From assembly GCF_022230955.1 (NCBI RefSeq), contig NZ_JAKKFI010000013.1, positions 42,006-106,005 of the forward strand: a stretch of 64,000 nucleotides of DNA, in the 5' to 3' direction. The translations under genes were made by a program, and so were the position numbers. The notes under the pieces were generated by a model. That model was given only the letters and a program-made list of their open reading frames with translations, did not search any database and was not told the DNA's origin. The DNA is from Micromonospora cabrerizensis. GTDB taxonomy: Bacteria; Actinomycetota; Actinomycetes; Mycobacteriales; Micromonosporaceae. Of the stretch, positions 36,124 to 45,858 are shown one piece after another (position 1 is the stretch's first letter; the number at the start of each line of letters is the position of its first letter).

Positions 36124-38761
36124 CGGTGTCAGACTCGGCGGCGGTGTCAGCCTGCTCCGACTCGATCGGCTCGACGGCACCGGTCTGCGGGACCGGCCCG
36201 AACGAGGCGATCGGCTCGGAGACCACCTCTGCGGGATCGACCGGCTCGGCCTGCGCGACGGGCAGCGGGACGGCCTCGACCGCACCCGCCACACCGGCGG
36301 CCGGCGCGGGCACCTCGACGGCGGCGGCGCCCCCGAAGAGCCGCGGCAGCGTCTCGGTGTGTGCCGTCCGCAGCTCGTCCAGGCCGATCCGGAACTGGCC
36401 GTGCACCTCCAGCGCACCGCCGGACGGGTCGGTGGCGCCGATCAGCTCGAACGGCACCCCCCGCTCGGCGCAGAGCGCCGCGAACGCCTTGTCGTGGCCA
36501 CGCGGCACCGACACCAGCGCCCGGGTGGCGGACTCGCTGAACAGGTAGACGAACGGCATCGAGCCCTCGGCGAACTGCTCCGGCACCGCGACCCGCGCAC
36601 CGACGCCGCGCCGCAGGCAGGACTCGACCAGGCTCTGGGCGAGACCGCCGTCGGAGAGGTCGTGCGCGGAGGCCAGGTGACCGACCCGGGCCGCCTCGGC
36701 CAGCAGGTCGGCGAGCGCCTTCTCGCGGAGCAGGTCGACCTGCGGCGGGATGCCACCGAGGTGCTCGTGCGTCACCCAGGCCCACTCCGAGCCGGACAGC
36801 TCAACGTTCGTCTCGCCGAGCAGGTAGAGCTGGTCGTGGTCGCCCCCGGCGCGCGGCACGAAGCCCATCGGCACCCGGTCGGCGACGTTGTCCAGCACGC
36901 CCAGCACACCGACCACGGGGGTCGGGTGGATGGCCGCCGCACCGGTCTGGTTGTAGAAGCTGACGTTGCCGCCGGTCACCGGGATGCCCAGCTCCAGGCA
37001 GCCGTCCGCGAGGCCGCGGACGGCCTCGGCGAACTGCCACATGACGCCCGGGTCCTCCGGGGAGCCGAAGTTGAGGCAGTTGGTCACGGCGATCGGCTTC
37101 GCGCCGGTCACCGCCACGTTCCGGTACGCCTCGGCCAGGGCCAGCTTGGTGCCGTTGTACGGGTCCAGTCGGGCGTACCGGCCGTTGCCGTCCAACGACA
37201 GCGCCACGCCGAGACCGGTCCGCTCGTCGACCCGGATCACGCCGCCGTCCTCCGGCTGGGCGAGCACGGTGTTGCCCAGCACGTAACGGTCGTACTGCTC
37301 GGTGACCCAGGTCTTGTCGGCCAGGTTCGGCGACGCGATCATGCGCAGCACGGTCTCCCGCAGCGCCTCCGGGTCGGCCGGGCGGGGCAGCGTCTCGGCA
37401 CGGTCGGCCTGGAGCAGGATCAGGTCGGCCGGCTCACGCATCGGCCGGGCGTAGACCGGGCCGTCGTCGACCAGCGAACCCGGCGGCACGTCGACGACCA
37501 GGTGGTCCTGCCAGGTGATCGCCAGTCGGCCGGGGCGGCCGTCCGGCTCCGGTGCGGTGACCTCGCCGATCGCGGTGGCGAGGACGCCCCACTTCTCGCA
37601 GGTCTTGAGCACCGCGTCGAGCTTGTCGGGCTCGACGACCAGCAGCATCCGCTCCTGCGACTCGCTGGCCAGGATCTCGTGCGGGTCCATCGAGGGCTCG
37701 CGCAGCGGCACCCGCTCCAGCCAGACCCGCATGCCGGTGCCGGCAGCGGCGGCGGTCTCGGTGAGCGCGCAGGTCAGACCGGCGCCGCCGAGGTCCTGGA
37801 TGCCGACGACCAGTTGCCCGTCGTACAGCTCGAGGCACGCCTCGATCAGCAGCTTCTCGGTGAACGGGTCGCCGACCTGCACGGCGGGGCGGCGGGCCTC
37901 GCTGCCCTCGTCGAAGGTGGCGCTGGCCAGCACCGACACGCCGCCGATGCCGTCGCGGCCGGTCTTGGCGCCCATCAGCACGACAACGTTGCCCGGGCCG
38001 GCGGCGGCCTTGTTCTGCAACCGGCTGACCGGCAGCACGCCCAGGCAGAGCGCGTTGAGCAGCGGGTTGCCCTGGTAGGAGGGGTCGAAGACCAGCTCAC
38101 CGCCGATGTTGGGCAGACCGAGGCAGTTGCCGTAGCCGCCGACGCCGGCAACCACGCCGGTGAGCACGCGGGCGGTGTCCGGGTGGTCCGCGGCACCGAA
38201 GCGCAGCGGGTCCATCACCGCGATCGGGCGGGCGCCCATGGCGAGGATGTCCCGGACGATGCCGCCGACGCCGGTGGCCGCGCCCTGGTACGGCTCGACG
38301 AAGCTCGGGTGGTTGTGCGACTCGACCTTGAATGTCACCGCCAGCTCGTCGGAGATCTGCACGACACCGGCGTTCTCGCCGATGCCGGCGAGCATCCGAT
38401 CGCTGGGCGGGGCCTTCTCGCCGAACTGGCGCAGGTGCACCTTGCTCGACTTGTAGGAGCAGTGCTCGCTCCACATGATCGAATACATCGCGAGCTCGGA
38501 CTGCGTGGGCCGGCGGCCGAGGATCTGCCGGATGCGGTCGTACTCGTCGTCACGCAGGCCCAGCTCGGTGTACGGCTGAAGCTCGCCCGGGGTGCCGTCG
38601 GCGCGCGGAACGGTGTCCACGCCCTCGGTCCAGACGGCGGGAGCCGGCTGGGCGGGGGCGGCGGCCGGCGCGACGGGCTGCGCCAGGCTGGGCTCCGCTG
38701 GCTGCGACGGGGCGGAGTACGCCTCCGGTGTGTCCCGTACCGGGTCCGGATGGGTGGTCAT
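36092..38761 (-). CDS. purL: Phosphoribosylformylglycinamidine synthase, large subunit
   Basis: Small-form PurL: ATP-dependent synthase that works with PurQ and PurS to convert FGAR to FGAM. Core blocks: [99 protein letters not shown]. At 889 residues it is about 130 longer than usual: a Pro/Ala-rich N-terminal extension (about 1-55) and an acidic, Pro-rich C-terminal tail (about 805-889). GAGGAG lies before the ATG. Confidence 0.97.
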   Translation of the reverse strand: MTTHPDPVRDTPEAYSAPSQPAEPSLAQPVAPAAAPAQPAPAVWTEGVDTVPRADGTPGELQPYTELGLRDDEYDRIRQILGRRPTQSELAMYSIMWSEHCSYKSSKVHLRQFGEKAPPSDRMLAGIGENAGVVQISDELAVTFKVESHNHPSFVEPYQGAATGVGGIVRDILAMGARPIAVMDPLRFGAADHPDTARVLTGVVAGVGGYGNCLGLPNIGGELVFDPSYQGNPLLNALCLGVLPVSRLQNKAAAGPGNVVVLMGAKTGRDGIGGVSVLASATFDEGSEARRPAVQVGDPFTEKLLIEACLELYDGQLVVGIQDLGGAGLTCALTETAAAAGTGMRVWLERVPLREPSMDPHEILASESQERMLLVVEPDKLDAVLKTCEKWGVLATAIGEVTAPEPDGRPGRLAITWQDHLVVDVPPGSLVDDGPVYARPMREPADLILLQADRAETLPRPADPEALRETVLRMIASPNLADKTWVTEQYDRYVLGNTVLAQPEDGGVIRVDERTGLGVALSLDGNGRYARLDPYNGTKLALAEAYRNVAVTGAKPIAVTNCLNFGSPEDPGVMWQFAEAVRGLADGCLELGIPVTGGNVSFYNQTGAAAIHPTPVVGVLGVLDNVADRVPMGFVPRAGGDHDQLYLLGETNVELSGSEWAWVTHEHLGGIPPQVDLLREKALADLLAEAARVGHLASAHDLSDGGLAQSLVESCLRRGVGARVAVPEQFAEGSMPFVYLFSESATRALVSVPRGHDKAFAALCAERGVPFELIGATDPSGGALEVHGQFRIGLDELRTAHTETLPRLFGGAAAVEVPAPAAGVAGAVEAVPLPVAQAEPVDPAEVVSEPIASFGPVPQTGAVEPIESEQADTAAESDTGVTEPSPDER

Positions 38762-38848
38762 GACCTCTCCTCGCTGCGCTCGTGCCCGCCAGGCCGGCGG
38801 TTGAGCAGACCGATGATCGTGTCGCCGGTCACCGCCCCCGTCTCTGTT

Positions 38849-38891
38849 CGCGACTGCGGGGCTCGCAGACCCGGCTCACTCCTCGCGCTCA
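38849..38891 (-). repeat. Family C dispersed element, copy 2
   Basis: On the minus strand TGAGCGCGAGGAGTGAGCC, then a short variable part, then TGCGAGCCCCGCAGTCGCGA; same element as 21768-21808. Its first three bases are the stop codon of purQ. It fills much of the 127-base gap between purQ and purL. Confidence 0.75.
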
Positions 38892-39572
38892 CGCTGGCGC
38901 CCCCACCAGGTGCTTGAGGACCGACGTGAAGAAGCCGAGGCCGTCCAGCGAAGGGCCGGTGAGTGCCTCCACCGCGTGCTCGGGGTGCGGCATGATGCCC
39001 ACAACGTTGCCGGCGGCGTTGGTGATCGCGGCGATGTCGCGCATCGACCCGTTGGGATTGCCGCCGACGTAGCGGGCGACCACCCGACCCTCGGCTTCGA
39101 GCTGGTCCAGCGTCGCGGTGTCCGCGACGTAGCAGCCCTCGCCGTTCTTGACCGGGACGAGCACCTCCTGGCCGGGCTGGAACGCGTTGGTCCACGCGGT
39201 GCCGGCCGACTCCACGCGCAGGACCTGGTCCCGGTTGCGGAAGTGCAGGTGCTGGTTGCGGGTGAGCGCGCCGGGCAGCAGGTGCGCCTCGCACAGGATC
39301 TGGAAGCCGTTGCAGATGCCGAGCACCGGCAGACCGCCCTGGGCGGCGTCCACGATCGTCTCCATCACCGGGGCGAACCGGGCGATGGCGCCGCACCGCA
39401 GGTAGTCACCGTAGGAGAAACCGCCGGGCAGCACGACCGCATCGACGCCGTGCAGCTGCGGGTCGCCGTGCCAGAGCCGGACCGGCTCGGCGCCGGCGAT
39501 CCGGACCGCTCGGGCCGCGTCCCCGTCGTCGAGCGAGCCGGGGAAGGTGACCACACCGACCCGGGCGGTCAC
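38889..39572 (-). CDS. purQ: Phosphoribosylformylglycinamidine synthase, glutaminase subunit
   Basis: 227-residue class I glutamine amidotransferase that supplies ammonia to Pur[15 protein letters not shown] at the N-terminus, [18 protein letters not shown], the nucleophile elbow GICNGFQIL (Cys), and [11 protein letters not shown] (His-Glu) near the C-terminus. The GTG start overlaps the purS stop (GTGA). Its stop codon lies in a family C repeat. Confidence 0.97.
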   Translation of the reverse strand: MTARVGVVTFPGSLDDGDAARAVRIAGAEPVRLWHGDPQLHGVDAVVLPGGFSYGDYLRCGAIARFAPVMETIVDAAQGGLPVLGICNGFQILCEAHLLPGALTRNQHLHFRNRDQVLRVESAGTAWTNAFQPGQEVLVPVKNGEGCYVADTATLDQLEAEGRVVARYVGGNPNGSMRDIAAITNAAGNVVGIMPHPEHAVEALTGPSLDGLGFFTSVLKHLVGAPA

Positions 39573-39832
39573 GAGCGGGCGTCCGCGGTCTCGTCGGCCT
39601 CGACCAGGCGGACCGTGAAGTCCTCGATGACCGGGTTGGCGAGCAGCTTGTCGGCAATCTCCCGAGCGCGGTCCAGGTCCGGTTCACCGGTGAACTCGAT
39701 CTCGATCCGCCTGCCGATCCGAACCGAGGCGACGTCACCGACGCCGAGCCGGGGCAGCGCGTTTGCGACGGCCTGGCCCTGCGGATCGAGGATCTCGGGC
39801 TTGAGCATGACGTCGACGACGACGCGAGGCAC
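39569..39832 (-). CDS. purS: Phosphoribosylformylglycinamidine synthase subunit PurS
   Basis: 87 residues, the standard PurS length: [36 protein letters not shown], and a C-terminal [12 protein letters not shown]. It forms the structural bridge of the PurLQS complex. GTG 39832 follows AGGAG by six bases. The same frame stays open upstream to 40018 and encodes a zinc-ribbon-like stretch (see separate entry). Confidence 0.95.
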   Translation of the reverse strand: MPRVVVDVMLKPEILDPQGQAVANALPRLGVGDVASVRIGRRIEIEFTGEPDLDRAREIADKLLANPVIEDFTVRLVEADETADARS

Positions 39833-40018
39833 TGGGCACTCCTGACTGTGTACGCAGTTGGGTGCCGACCCACAACGGGCGAGCGCAGCCAGCGTACCTG
39901 GCAGATACGGCCGCGGACGCACCGGCCGGCCGCAGTTCAAGCAGTGATCGACATTGCCGACGCTCTGAGCGGCTCCACAGGCGGGGCAGGTGCCCTCAGC
40001 AGGGCATACAGGGCGCAA
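39833..40018 (-). other. Open in-frame extension upstream of purS with zinc-ribbon motif
   Basis: 62 codons in frame with purS contain CPACG, a 12-residue spacer and CLNCG, the arrangement of a short zinc ribbon, then a neutral linker. Third-codon GC is lower than in the neighbouring genes, and purS has its own good ribbosome-binding site, so this may be non-coding. Treated as a possible N-terminal extension or remnant of a small zinc-ribbon gene. Confidence 0.3.
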
Positions 40019-40060
40019 GGGGAGGCCGAATCGTTACATCGGCGATCCTCGATCAGGTCC

Positions 40061-40089
40061 TTGATAACGCTCGGCGCGGGCCCTACTGT
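40061..40089 (+). promoter_or_regulatory. Promoter of the trypsin-like protease gene
   Basis: TTGATA (40061-40066), exactly 17 bp, then TACTGT (40084-40089): a strong vegetative-type promoter about 100 bases before the start codon. The rest of the 355-base purS/protease gap holds the open stretch above and no other clear signal. Confidence 0.7.
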
Positions 40090-40187
40090 ACATCGACGTA
40101 AGTCGATTAAGGTGCCAGCGGGGACCTCCCGCTGTCGCCCATCCGCACCCGGCGACCCCGGGTCCGCCCGTCCAAGGAGTCCACCCG

Positions 40188-40871
40188 ATGCGCATCCGCC
40201 CCCTGCTCGCCACACTCAGCATCGCGCTGGTCGGCGCCCTCGGCGTCACGTCCGCCGCGTCCGCCGCCCCCGCCGGCCCGCAACCCATCATCGGCGGCGG
40301 CACCGTCTCCTCCGCGCCCTGGGCCGCCGCGGTGCTCAGCAACGGCTCGTTCACCTGCTCCGGCAGCGTCATCGCCGCGCAGTGGGTGCTCACCGCCCGG
40401 CACTGCATCAGCGGCACCATGTCGGTGCGCGTCGGGAGCGTCAACCGCACCTCCGGTGGGGTCACCCGCACGGTCAGCGCCACCTACACCCGCTACGACC
40501 TCGCACTCATGCGGCTCTCCAGCAGCGTCAGCACCTCGGCGGTCAGCCTGGCCAGCAGCAACCCGCCCCTCAACTCGACGAACTCGATCTACGGCTGGGG
40601 CATGACCTGCTACAGCGGCTGCTCGGCGTCCACCCAGCTCAAGACCGCCAGCGTCCGGGTGACCAGCAACAGCGTCACCGACGCGTACGGCGGCCAGGCG
40701 ATCCGCAGCACCCGGATCAACGGAAACGCCTGGCGCGGTGACTCCGGTGGCCCGCAGTTCTACAACGGCCAGCAGGTCGGAGTCGCCTCCACGGCCGACG
40801 GGCAGAGCATCCAGAACTACGGCAGCGTTGCGTACAACCGGGCCTGGATCACCTCGGTGGCCGGTGTCTGA
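40188..40871 (+). CDS. Secreted trypsin-like (S1 family) serine protease
   Basis: 227 residues. Signal peptide about 1-26 (cleavage after ASA); IIGGG marks the zymogen-type N-terminus of the mature enzyme. The catalytic triad is complete: His in VLTARHC, Asp in RYDLALM, Ser in RGDSGGP. Cys pairs (TCSGS/ARHC and TCYSGC) fit the fold. Exported protease, probably for nutrition or processing; specificity cannot be assigned safely. Confidence 0.93.
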   Translation: MRIRPLLATLSIALVGALGVTSAASAAPAGPQPIIGGGTVSSAPWAAAVLSNGSFTCSGSVIAAQWVLTARHCISGTMSVRVGSVNRTSGGVTRTVSATYTRYDLALMRLSSSVSTSAVSLASSNPPLNSTNSIYGWGMTCYSGCSASTQLKTASVRVTSNSVTDAYGGQAIRSTRINGNAWRGDSGGPQFYNGQQVGVASTADGQSIQNYGSVAYNRAWITSVAGV

Positions 40872-40886
40872 CGGTTAACGCCCGGT

Positions 40887-40934
40887 GCGGCGCGGATGGT
40901 CGGCGGCGTGCCGGCCGTCCGCGCCGCGTCGTTT
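40887..40934 (+). terminator. Terminator of the protease gene
   Basis: GCGGCGCGGA (40887-40896) pairs with TCCGCGCCGC (40918-40927); the 21-base loop holds a second GC-rich hairpin, and GTCGTTTT follows. Confidence 0.75.
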
Positions 40935-40961
40935 TGCAGCATCCGATCAGGTGAACAATGC

Positions 40962-40973
40962 ACCCGATCGGGT
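40962..40973. promoter_or_regulatory. 12-bp perfect palindrome upstream of the YbjQ gene
   Basis: ACCCGATCGGGT, preceded 14 bases earlier by a related CCGATCAGG, lies 27 bases before the YbjQ-family start. Candidate operator. Confidence 0.35.
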
Positions 40974-41000
40974 CACGCCACTCCTGACAGCATCGGAAAC

Positions 41001-41459
41001 GTGCTGGTCGTGACGACAGAGCAACTGCCCGGTTACGAGATCCGCCAGATTCTCGGTGAGGTGGTGTCATCCATGGCCAGGACGCGCAACCCGTACCGCG
41101 AGGGGGTCAAGAACCTGCGCGGTGGCGCGTACGACCCCATGGCTCCGGACAACCTGACCCGGTGGCGCACCGACTCGGTGGCCCGGCTCGGCGAGGAGGC
41201 CCTGCGGCTCGGCGCGAACGCGGTGATCGGCATGCGCTTCGACAGCCGGGACTGCGGTGAGATGTGGATGGAGATCTGCGCGTACGGAACGGCCGTGGTC
41301 GCCGTACCCAAGATGCCCGAGGTCATGCCGGCCGACCAGCCGGCGGTGGCCGCCGGAACCGCGGAGGTCGCTGGCATCACGGAGTCGCCCGGCGGCATCG
41401 CCGAACCGGCCAGCGCGCCCAACCTGAGAACCGCCGCCGAAACCCCAACCGGCGAATAA
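41001..41459 (+). CDS. YbjQ family (heavy-metal-binding-like domain) protein
   Basis: 152 residues. Residues about 1-105 match the YbjQ/UPF0145 family: VVTTEQLPGYEIRQILGEV, NPYREGVKNLRGG, ALRLGANAVIGMRFDS and EICAYGTAVV. The C-terminal 45 residues are an Ala/Glu/Pro-rich tail. The biochemical role of YbjQ proteins is unsettled. GTG 41001 has GGAA upstream; GTG 41010 is an alternative. Convergent with purB across a repeat element. Confidence 0.85.
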   Translation: MLVVTTEQLPGYEIRQILGEVVSSMARTRNPYREGVKNLRGGAYDPMAPDNLTRWRTDSVARLGEEALRLGANAVIGMRFDSRDCGEMWMEICAYGTAVVAVPKMPEVMPADQPAVAAGTAEVAGITESPGGIAEPASAPNLRTAAETPTGE

Positions 41460-41653
41460 CACCAACCCACCACCCACCCCAACCCACCCGCCCCAACCCA
41501 CCCGGCCCGGTGATCAAGAGGTTTCGGTCAAGTAGGAGATCAAAGTTGACGCAAACTTCTTGATCACCGGAGTGGGGCGGCGGGGCGGGTGGGGCGGCAG
41601 GGTGGGTGGGGTGGGGCGGCGCGGCGGGTGGGGCGGCGGGGTGGGTGGGTGGG
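41460..41653. repeat. Family B unit: C-rich tract / palindrome / G-rich tract between ybjQ-like gene and purB
   Basis: The 194-base gap is nearly symmetric. 41460-41506 is CA/C-rich with almost no G (CCAACCCACCACCCACC). 41511-41566 is a palindrome with arms TGATCAAGAGGTTTCGGTCA and TGACGCAAACTTCTTGATCA. 41572-41653 is the G-rich counterpart (GGGTGGGGCGG units). Each convergent gene is thus followed, in its own direction, by a C-rich tract and then the hairpin. Other family B copies are at 59820-59876 and 60897-60952. Confidence 0.85.
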
Positions 41654-43087
41654 TTAGAGGATGGGGGGCGGGCTGTAGGTGGCCGCTTCTGGGTGGGTTT
41701 CGACCACCTTCGTGATGCGGCTGCTTACCGCTGCCACCTGGGCGGCGGCCGCGCCGACGAAGGCGGAGCGGTCGGCGACCAGGGTGTCGATGTCGGCGCG
41801 GGACAGGCCGAGTCGACCGTCCGCCGCCAAGCGGTCGAACAGGTCGTTCTCCGGCGAGCCCTTCTCGCGCATCGCCAGGGCCACCGCGACCGCGTGCTCC
41901 TTGATCACCTCGTGGGCGACCTCGCGGCCGACGCCACGCCGGACCGCCGCCACCAGGATCTTCGTGGTGGCCAGGAACGGCAGGAAGCGCTCCAGCTCCC
42001 GGTTGATCACCGCCGGGTACGCGCCGAACTCGTCGAGCACGGTGAGGAACGTCTGGAACAGCCCGTCGGCGGCGAAGAACGCGTCCGGCAGGGCCACCCG
42101 GCGGACCACCGAGCAGGACACGTCGCCCTCGTTCCACTGGTCGCCGGCCAGCTCCCCGACCATCGACAGGTAACCCCGGATGATCACCGCGAAGCCGTTC
42201 ACCCGCTCCGACGAGCGGGTGTTCATCTTGTGCGGCATCGCGCTGGAGCCGACCTGGCCCGGCTTGAAGCCCTCGGTCGCCAGCTCCTGACCGACCATCA
42301 GGCGGATCGTGGTGGCCAGTGACGACGGCGCGGCGGCGGTCTGGGCCAGCGCGGCCAACACGTCGAAATCCAGTGAGCGTGGGTAGACCTGCCCGACGCT
42401 GTTCAGTACGCGGGAGAAGCCCAGGTGCTCGGCGACCCGCCGCTCCAGCTCGGCCACCTTGTCGGCGTCGCCGTCGAAGAGGTCCAACTGGTCGGCCGCC
42501 GTGCCGACCGGGCCCTTGATCCCCCGCAGCGGGTAGCGGGCGATGAGGTCCTCCAGCCGCTCGTACGCGATCAGCAGCTCCTCCGCCGCCGACGCGAAGC
42601 GCTTGCCCAGCGTGGTGGCCTGCGCCGCCACGTTGTGGGAACGGCCGGTCATGACCAGGTCGGTGTGCTCGTACGCGAGGAAGGCGAGTCGGGCCAGGGT
42701 GGCCACCACGCGGTCCCGGATCAGCTCCAGCGAGGCGCGCACCTGGAGCTGCTCGACGTTCTCGGTGAGATCCCGCGAGGTCATGCCCTTGTGCACGTGC
42801 TCGTGCCCGGCGAGCGCGCTGAACTCCTCGATCCGGGCCTTCACGTCATGCCGGGTGACCCGCTCCCGCTCCGCGATCGAGGCGAGGTCGACCTGGTCGA
42901 GCACCCGCTCGTACGCCTCGACCACACCGTCGGGCACCGCCACGCCCAGATCCCGCTGGGCCCGGAGGACGGCGAGCCAGAGCCGCCGCTCCATGCGGAC
43001 CTTCTCCTCCGGAGACCAGAGGGCGACCAGTTCGGGCGAGGCGTACCGGTTGGCCAGCACGTTGGGGATCGTCGTCACGTACCTCAT
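41654..43087 (-). CDS. purB: Adenylosuccinate lyase
   Basis: Catalyses two purine steps (SAICAR to AICAR, adenylosuccinate to AMP). 477 residues. Family blocks: IPNVLANRYAS, EHVHKGMTSRDLTENV, GRSHNVAAQATTLGKRF, and the signature GSSAMPHKMNTRSSER with the catalytic flexible loop Ser/Lys. Start ATG 43087 or GTG 43078; the second has GAGG just upstream and gives the common TTIPNVL start. Convergent with the YbjQ-family gene. Confidence 0.96.
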   Translation of the reverse strand: MRYVTTIPNVLANRYASPELVALWSPEEKVRMERRLWLAVLRAQRDLGVAVPDGVVEAYERVLDQVDLASIAERERVTRHDVKARIEEFSALAGHEHVHKGMTSRDLTENVEQLQVRASLELIRDRVVATLARLAFLAYEHTDLVMTGRSHNVAAQATTLGKRFASAAEELLIAYERLEDLIARYPLRGIKGPVGTAADQLDLFDGDADKVAELERRVAEHLGFSRVLNSVGQVYPRSLDFDVLAALAQTAAAPSSLATTIRLMVGQELATEGFKPGQVGSSAMPHKMNTRSSERVNGFAVIIRGYLSMVGELAGDQWNEGDVSCSVVRRVALPDAFFAADGLFQTFLTVLDEFGAYPAVINRELERFLPFLATTKILVAAVRRGVGREVAHEVIKEHAVAVALAMREKGSPENDLFDRLAADGRLGLSRADIDTLVADRSAFVGAAAAQVAAVSSRITKVVETHPEAATYSPPPIL

Positions 43088-43145
43088 TGTCCCGCACCCG
43101 CCGGCCGGCACCTGGACCGGGCCGGGCTGTCCGGTGCTGCCGCGC

Positions 43146-44438
43146 TCAGCGCTCCAGGATGGCGGTCACTCCCTGGCCACCGGCCGCGCAGATGGAGATC
43201 AGCCCGCGTCCGCTGCCCTTCTCGGCCAGCAGCTTGGCCAGGGTCGCCACGATCCGCCCGCCGGTGGCGGCGAACGGGTGCCCGGCGGCCAGCGACGAGC
43301 CGTTCACGTTGAGCCGGTCGGTGTCGATCGCGCCCAGCGGCGCGTCCAGGCCGAGCCTGTCCTTGCAGAACTCCGGCGACTCCCAGGCGGCGAGGGTGGC
43401 CAGCACCTGGGACGCGAACGCCTCGTGGATCTCGTAGTAGTCGAAGTCCTGCAACGTCAGCCCGGCCCGGGCCAGCATCCGGGGCACCGCGTACGCGGGG
43501 GCCATCAACAGCCCCTCGTCGCCGTGCACGAAGTCCACCGCGGCCGTCTCCGACCAGCTGAACCAGGCCAGCACCGGCAGGTTGTGCGCGGCCGCCCACT
43601 CCTCGCTGGCGAGCAGCACGGTGGATGCCCCGTCGGTGAGCGGTGACGAGTTGCCGGCGGTCATGGTGGCCTGCTCGGCGTCCGGGCCGCGGGTGCCGAA
43701 GACCGGCTTGAGCGTGCCGAGCTTCTCCACGCTGGTGTCCGGACGCAGGTTCGCGTCGCGGGTCAACCCCAGGTACGGCGTCATCAGGTCGTCGAAGAAG
43801 CCCCGGTCGTACGCGGCGGCGAGCCGTTGGTGCGAGCGCAGGGCCAGCTCGTCCTGGGATCGCCGGTCGATCTGCCAGCGCACGGCGGTGCGGGCGGCGT
43901 GGTCGCCCATGGACAGGCCGGTGCGGGGTTCGGCGTTGCGGGGGATCTCCGGCTTGAACGGCTGGAGTGGGCGTAGCTTCGCCGCGACCTTGAGCCGTTC
44001 GCCCAGCGTGCGGGCCGAGTTGAGCTTGAGCAGGGTGCGGCGCATCTCCTCGTTGACCGCGAGCGGCGCGTCGGAGGTGGTGTCGACGCCACCGGCGATG
44101 CCCACGTCGAGCTGACCGAGGGCGATCTTGTTGGCGACGAGGATCGCCGCCTCCAGGCCGGTGCCGCAGGCCTGCTGGAGGTCGTACGCCGGGGTGTGCG
44201 GGTCGAGCCGGGAGCCGAGGACCACCTCGCGGGTGAGGTTGAAGTCGCGGGAGTGCTTGAGCACGGCACCGGCCACCACCTCACCGACGCGCTGCCCGGC
44301 CAGCCCGTACCGGGCGATCAGGCCGTCCAGCGCGGCACCGAGCAGGTCGGCGTTCGACGCGTCCGCGTAGCGCGAGTTGGAACGGGCGAAGGGGATGCGG
44401 TTGCCCCCGATGACCGCGACCCTCCGGATGCTCTGCAC
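43146..44438 (-). CDS. Thiolase (acetyl-CoA acyltransferase, FadA2/FadI-like)
   Basis: 430-residue thiolase. RVAVIGGNRIPFARS at the start, active-site Cys in QQACGTGLEAA, NSSPLTDGAS, the EIHEAFASQVL motif (His/Glu region), NVNGSSLAAGHPFAATGGR and the C-terminal Cys in CAAGGQG. GTG 44438 was chosen for its strong GAGGAGG six bases upstream. Divergent from FabG4-like and MaoC-like genes, the same trio as mycobacterial fadA2/fabG4/htdX, so likely in fatty-acid elongation or degradation at the 3-oxoacyl stage. Confidence 0.92.
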   Translation of the reverse strand: MQSIRRVAVIGGNRIPFARSNSRYADASNADLLGAALDGLIARYGLAGQRVGEVVAGAVLKHSRDFNLTREVVLGSRLDPHTPAYDLQQACGTGLEAAILVANKIALGQLDVGIAGGVDTTSDAPLAVNEEMRRTLLKLNSARTLGERLKVAAKLRPLQPFKPEIPRNAEPRTGLSMGDHAARTAVRWQIDRRSQDELALRSHQRLAAAYDRGFFDDLMTPYLGLTRDANLRPDTSVEKLGTLKPVFGTRGPDAEQATMTAGNSSPLTDGASTVLLASEEWAAAHNLPVLAWFSWSETAAVDFVHGDEGLLMAPAYAVPRMLARAGLTLQDFDYYEIHEAFASQVLATLAAWESPEFCKDRLGLDAPLGAIDTDRLNVNGSSLAAGHPFAATGGRIVATLAKLLAEKGSGRGLISICAAGGQGVTAILER

Positions 44439-44469
44439 GATCCGCCTCCTCGACATGTGTTGCTCGAAC

Positions 44470-44485
44470 CCTACTCGCCAGTAGG
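44470..44485. promoter_or_regulatory. Candidate TetR operator, site 1 (thiolase/fabG4 intergenic)
   Basis: CCTACTCGCCAGTAGG, a 16-bp palindrome in the 55-base gap between the divergent thiolase and FabG4-like genes; TAGGCT inside it could be the fabG4 -10. The same pattern CCTACTCGnnnGTAGG with the same length occurs at 54903-54918 next to the TetR gene. Confidence 0.6.
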
Positions 44486-44493
44486 CTACGCCC

Positions 44494-45858
44494 ATGACCG
44501 ACAGGTACGCGAGCTTCGTCCAATCGGCTGCCGGCCGCACGCTGGTCAAGCGCCTCGGGCTGCCCGACCCGCCCCGGCTGCGCCGGCACTCTCCCGGCGA
44601 CCCGCTGCTGCCCGGGCCGGCCCTGCTCGGCGCGGCCACCGACGGCCGGCTCGCCGAGCCGGTCGCCAGGATCCTGACCGCCGCCGGGGTCGAGCTGGCC
44701 GACCCGGCCGCCACCACCGCCCCCGGCGACAACCCGCGGCGGTACGGCGCACTGCTCTTCGACGCCACCGGGATCACCGATTCGACCGAGCTGCGTCAGC
44801 TCTACGACTTCTTCCACCCGCAGGCCCGGGCCGTTCTGCCCGGCGGCCGGGTGATCGTGCTGGGCACCGCCCCGCAGGAGTGCCCGACGCCCCGCGAGGC
44901 GACCGCCCAGCGCGCCCTGGAAGGCCTGGTGCGCAGCATCGGCAAGGAGTTCGGCCGGGGCACCACCGCCCAACTCGTCTACGTGAGCCGCGCCGAGAAC
45001 GGCGTCCTCACCAGCCTCGAGTCGACGCTCCGGTTTTTGCTGTCCGGGCGGTCCGCGTACGTCTCGGGCCAGGTGATCCGGGTCGGCACCGGCGAGGCGA
45101 CCGTCCCGGCCGACTGGGACCGCCCGCTGGACGGCCAGGTCGTGCTGGTCACCGGCGCCGCCCGGGGCATCGGCGCGGCGCTGGCCCGGGTGCTCGCCCG
45201 CGACGGCGCACGGGTGGTGGCACTGGACATCCCGGCCGCCGGTGACGCGCTGGCCGCGGTGGCGAACGACATCGGCGGCACGGCGGTGCAACTCGACCTG
45301 ACCGCACCGGACGCGCCGACCCGGCTCGCCGACCACCTGGCCAGCCGACACGGCCGGGTCGACGTGGTGGTGCACAACGCCGGCATCACCCGGGACAAGA
45401 CGCTCGGCCGGATGGACGCCGACCGGTGGGACCAGGTCATCGACGTCAACCTCTCCAGCCAGGAACGTATCAACGACGTGCTGCTGGAGCGGGGGCTCAT
45501 CCCGACCGGCGGTCGGATCGTCGCGGTCTCCTCGATCGCCGGGATCGCCGGCAACCGGGGGCAGACCAACTACGCCACCAGCAAGGCCGGCGTGATCGGC
45601 CTGGTCGACTCGCTTGCCCCGGCTCTGCGGGAGCGGGGCATCAGCGTCAACGCGGTGGCCCCCGGCTTCATCGAGACCCGGCTGACCGCGCGCATCCCGC
45701 TGGTGGTCCGCGAGGCGGGCCGGCGGATGAACAGCCTGGCCCAGGGCGGGCTCCCGGAGGACGTGGCCGAGACGATCGGCTGGTTGGCCTGGCCGGCCAG
45801 CGGTGCGGTCAGCGGAAACGTGGTCCGGGTCTGCGGCCAGAGCCTGCTGGGGGCGTGA
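44494..45858 (+). CDS. 3-oxoacyl-ACP/CoA reductase, high-molecular-weight FabG4 type
   Basis: 454-residue reductase of the long FabG4 class (mycobacterial Rv0242c type). Residues about 1-200 form the flavodoxin-like N-terminal domain without cofactor motif; about 205-450 are a short-chain dehydrogenase with VLVTGAARGIGAALARVL, VVHNAGITRDKTLGRM, SSIAGIAGNRGQTNYATSKAG (cited in part, Ser/Tyr/Lys triad) and NAVAPGFIETRLT. Its TGA shares a base with the ATG of the MaoC-like gene. Confidence 0.94.
   Translation: MTDRYASFVQSAAGRTLVKRLGLPDPPRLRRHSPGDPLLPGPALLGAATDGRLAEPVARILTAAGVELADPAATTAPGDNPRRYGALLFDATGITDSTELRQLYDFFHPQARAVLPGGRVIVLGTAPQECPTPREATAQRALEGLVRSIGKEFGRGTTAQLVYVSRAENGVLTSLESTLRFLLSGRSAYVSGQVIRVGTGEATVPADWDRPLDGQVVLVTGAARGIGAALARVLARDGARVVALDIPAAGDALAAVANDIGGTAVQLDLTAPDAPTRLADHLASRHGRVDVVVHNAGITRDKTLGRMDADRWDQVIDVNLSSQERINDVLLERGLIPTGGRIVAVSSIAGIAGNRGQTNYATSKAGVIGLVDSLAPALRERGISVNAVAPGFIETRLTARIPLVVREAGRRMNSLAQGGLPEDVAETIGWLAWPASGAVSGNVVRVCGQSLLGA

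Noticed and set aside
36418..36785. Arg/Gly-rich minus-strand frames inside purL
   Set aside because: Out-of-frame shadows of purL with no start signal or domain.
35933..38917. 994-codon plus-strand open frame across purL
   Set aside because: Exact antisense of purL with its strong codon bias; composition is a shadow of the purL codons.
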